A stretch of 7,110 nt of DNA from Verrucomicrobiota bacterium (GTDB lineage: Bacteria > Verrucomicrobiota > Verrucomicrobiia > Methylacidiphilales > Verrucolacustridaceae): the NCBI GenBank assembly GCA_010024525.1, contig RGGS01000061.1:1-7110 (forward strand), written 5' to 3'. Below, piece by piece: positions 5,566 through 7,110 of this stretch. Numbering within the stretch: the first letter of the stretch is position 1; the number at the start of each line of letters is the position of its first letter. Made by a program: the position numbers and the translations under genes. Under the pieces are notes generated by a model. The model did no database searches and had not been told where the DNA came from. It worked only from the letters and a program-made list of their open reading frames with translations.

Positions 5566-7032
5566 TTGAAGACTTCCTATCATCCTAAACATGAGTGCGG
5601 AGTCTTCGGGGTCTACAATCATCCCAATGCGGCGGAGTTGACCTATTACGGTCTCTACGCCCTTCAGCATCGGGGCCAAGAGAGCGCCGGCATCGTGACG
5701 GCCCGCGATTTGGGAAAACCTTTCGCCATCAAACGGGGCATGGGTCTGGTCGGTCAGGTTTTTAGCGAACAGGACCTGAAGGAGTTGGCCGGAACGCGGG
5801 CGGTCGGGCACGTGCGTTACTCCACCACCGGATCAAGCAATCTGAAGAATGCCCAGCCTTTAACGGTGGAGACGAGCCGGGGCCAGATTGCGATCGCCCA
5901 CAACGGCAACCTCGTCAACGCGGGGGTTTTACGGGAGGAGCTGGAGGCGGCGGGATCCATCTTTCAGACGACCACGGATAGCGAGATTATTCTCCATCTC
6001 ATCTCCCGTCCCAACCCTGCCATCGGTGGCGGAGCCTTGGCGCAGGCGCTTTCCCGGGTGCACGGCGCGTACTCCCTGATTTTGATGGGGGAGAACGAGG
6101 TGATCGCCGCCCGCGACCCTTTCGGATTCCGACCTTTGGTGATTGGACGACTCGACGAGGCGATCATTTTTTCCAGCGAGACCTGCGCTCTGGATTTGGT
6201 CGGGGCGGAGTTCGTCCGCGAAGTGGAGCCTGGCGAGGTGGTGGTGGCGGATGACACCGGACTCCGGAGTTTTAAGCCTCACGCCGAGACGCCACGCGAA
6301 TCGCTCTGCATCTTCGAATTCGTTTACTTTGCCCGACCGGACAGCCAACTCGGAGGCCGGAACGTCAGTCATGCCCGGACGCGGATGGGGCGGGAACTGG
6401 CGCGACTGCATCCGGTGGAGGCCGATATCGTCGTGCCGGTGCCGGATTCGGGCACTTATGCGGCCTTGGGCTATTCCGAGCAGTCCGGCATCCCGCTCGA
6501 TCAGGCCTTTGTCCGAAATCACTACATCGGGCGGACTTTTCTGCAGCCGACCCAGTTGATCCGCGATTTTAATGTGCGAGTGAAACTGAATCTCATCCGC
6601 TCAGCCGTGCAGGGCAAGCGGGTGGTGGTGGTGGACGATTCGATTGTCCGGGGAACCACCGCGCGGGCACGGGTGACGAACCTGCGGGAAGCGGGAGCCC
6701 GAGAGGTTCATATCCGGGTGAGTTGTCCGCCGCACCGGTTTTCCTGCCATTACGGCATCGATTTTCCCAACCCCAAAGATCTGCTCGCCAACCGGATGAC
6801 CCGGCAGGAGATTACGAAATATCTGGGGGCGGATTCCCTAGGGTATCTGGATGTGGACGGTATGGTGCGGGCGTGTGGGATTCCGGCGAAGAAATTCTGC
6901 CTCGCCTGTTTTACCGGGGATTATCCCGTGCCGTTTGCTCCGGAGGACAACAAGGAGGTGTTGGAGCGGCGGCGGGATCAGTCGGTCTCCCTCGTGCCCG
7001 AGGAGGAGAGTCGGCAAGGATTCCTGTTGTAG
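5566..7032 (+). CDS. purF: Amidophosphoribosyltransferase, propeptide and Fe-S type
   Basis: PurF catalyses the committed first step, PRPP plus glutamine to 5-phosphoribosylamine. It has 488 residues. The N-terminal glutaminase starts with a ten-residue leader (MKTSYHPKHE) before CGVFGVYNHP, so Cys11 should become the N-terminal nucleophile after self-cleavage, as in Bacillus PurF. Other glutaminase motifs are GHVRYSTTG (81-89) and AHNGNLVN (111-118). The phosphoribosyltransferase half has PVPDSGTYAALGY and the PRPP loop VVVVDDSIVRGTT (353-365). Four cysteines align with the [4Fe-4S] ligands of the Bacillus enzyme: C248 (CIFEFVYFARPDS), C394 (SCHYGIDF), and C445 and C448 (CLACFTGDYP). The start is TTG. 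An in-frame TAG at 5554-5556 blocks anything earlier, and the next ATG lies after the catalytic cysteine. AGAAAGGA (5555-5562) precedes it with tight spacing. The 45-bp gap from purL shows no terminator. Family knowledge predicts nucleotide feedback inhibition. Confidence 0.97.
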   Translation: MKTSYHPKHECGVFGVYNHPNAAELTYYGLYALQHRGQESAGIVTARDLGKPFAIKRGMGLVGQVFSEQDLKELAGTRAVGHVRYSTTGSSNLKNAQPLTVETSRGQIAIAHNGNLVNAGVLREELEAAGSIFQTTTDSEIILHLISRPNPAIGGGALAQALSRVHGAYSLILMGENEVIAARDPFGFRPLVIGRLDEAIIFSSETCALDLVGAEFVREVEPGEVVVADDTGLRSFKPHAETPRESLCIFEFVYFARPDSQLGGRNVSHARTRMGRELARLHPVEADIVVPVPDSGTYAALGYSEQSGIPLDQAFVRNHYIGRTFLQPTQLIRDFNVRVKLNLIRSAVQGKRVVVVDDSIVRGTTARARVTNLREAGAREVHIRVSCPPHRFSCHYGIDFPNPKDLLANRMTRQEITKYLGADSLGYLDVDGMVRACGIPAKKFCLACFTGDYPVPFAPEDNKEVLERRRDQSVSLVPEEESRQGFLL

Positions 7033-7037
7033 TGGTC

Positions 7038-7110
7038 ATGGGTCGCGATGCCTACGCACGCGCTGGGGTCGACATCACCCTCGGCAACCGGGTGAAATCG
7101 GGAATCGGGG
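7038..7110 (+). CDS. purM: Phosphoribosylformylglycinamidine cyclo-ligase, 5' end only
   Basis: PurM (AIR synthetase) closes FGAM to AIR with ATP, the step after PurSQL. Only 24 codons are in the window. They read MGRDAYARAGVDITLGNR, then VKSGIG; the DAYxxAGVDI.xGN pattern is the characteristic PurM N-terminus. Position directly after purF fits, since purF-purM is a common pair. The start is uncertain: ATG 7038 gives the usual N-terminus, but an in-frame GTG at 7032, overlapping the purF stop (TAGTG), would add two residues. AAGGA at 7016-7020 sits 11 bases before the GTG and 17 before the ATG, so neither start has ideal spacing. The rest of the gene lies beyond the right edge. Confidence 0.9.
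   Translation, partial: MGRDAYARAGVDITLGNRVKSGIG

Overview
This window is a chromosomal de novo purine biosynthesis cluster from a bacterium of moderately high GC (roughly 60% by eye). Five complete plus-strand genes in the order purB, purS, purQ, purL, purF are followed by the first 24 codons of purM, which runs off the right edge. On the left, a divergent minus-strand gene for an RluA-family RNA pseudouridine synthase runs off the edge at its C-terminal end. All reading frames look intact. I see no mobile element, tRNA, rRNA, CRISPR array or phage gene.

Layout. Positions 1-786 (minus) are the pseudouridine synthase; it has no ATG start, so simple ORF callers tend to miss it. Positions 787-1038 are the 252-bp divergent control region. 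It holds a 32-bp imperfect palindrome (878-909), a smaller CCTAGG-centred palindrome (933-940) and an interrupted inverted repeat that would form a hairpin in the purB leader (971-1006). Positions 1039-3277 and on to 5520 are purB-purS-purQ-purL. They are packed with an 8-bp gap (purB/purS) and two 4-bp ATGA overlaps (purS/purQ and purQ/purL), so they almost certainly form one transcript with coupled translation. A 45-bp gap separates purL from purF, which starts at TTG. purM follows purF at once.

How the genes work together. PurF makes phosphoribosylamine from PRPP and glutamine (step 1). PurS, PurQ and the short PurL together form the three-part FGAM synthase (step 4). PurM makes AIR (step 5). 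PurB acts twice, on SAICAR and on adenylosuccinate. The order matches the Bacillus-type purB-C-S-Q-L-F-M run, except that purC is absent between purB and purS.

Organism. The split PurS/PurQ/PurL enzyme and the propeptide-bearing, Fe-S-type PurF rule out an enterobacterial-type arrangement. Protein wording and GC suggest a Gram-negative phylum such as Verrucomicrobiota, but this is a low-confidence impression. The coding part is ordinary housekeeping metabolism. The only parts that look undescribed are the structured elements in the divergent control region; I did not find a new multi-gene system.
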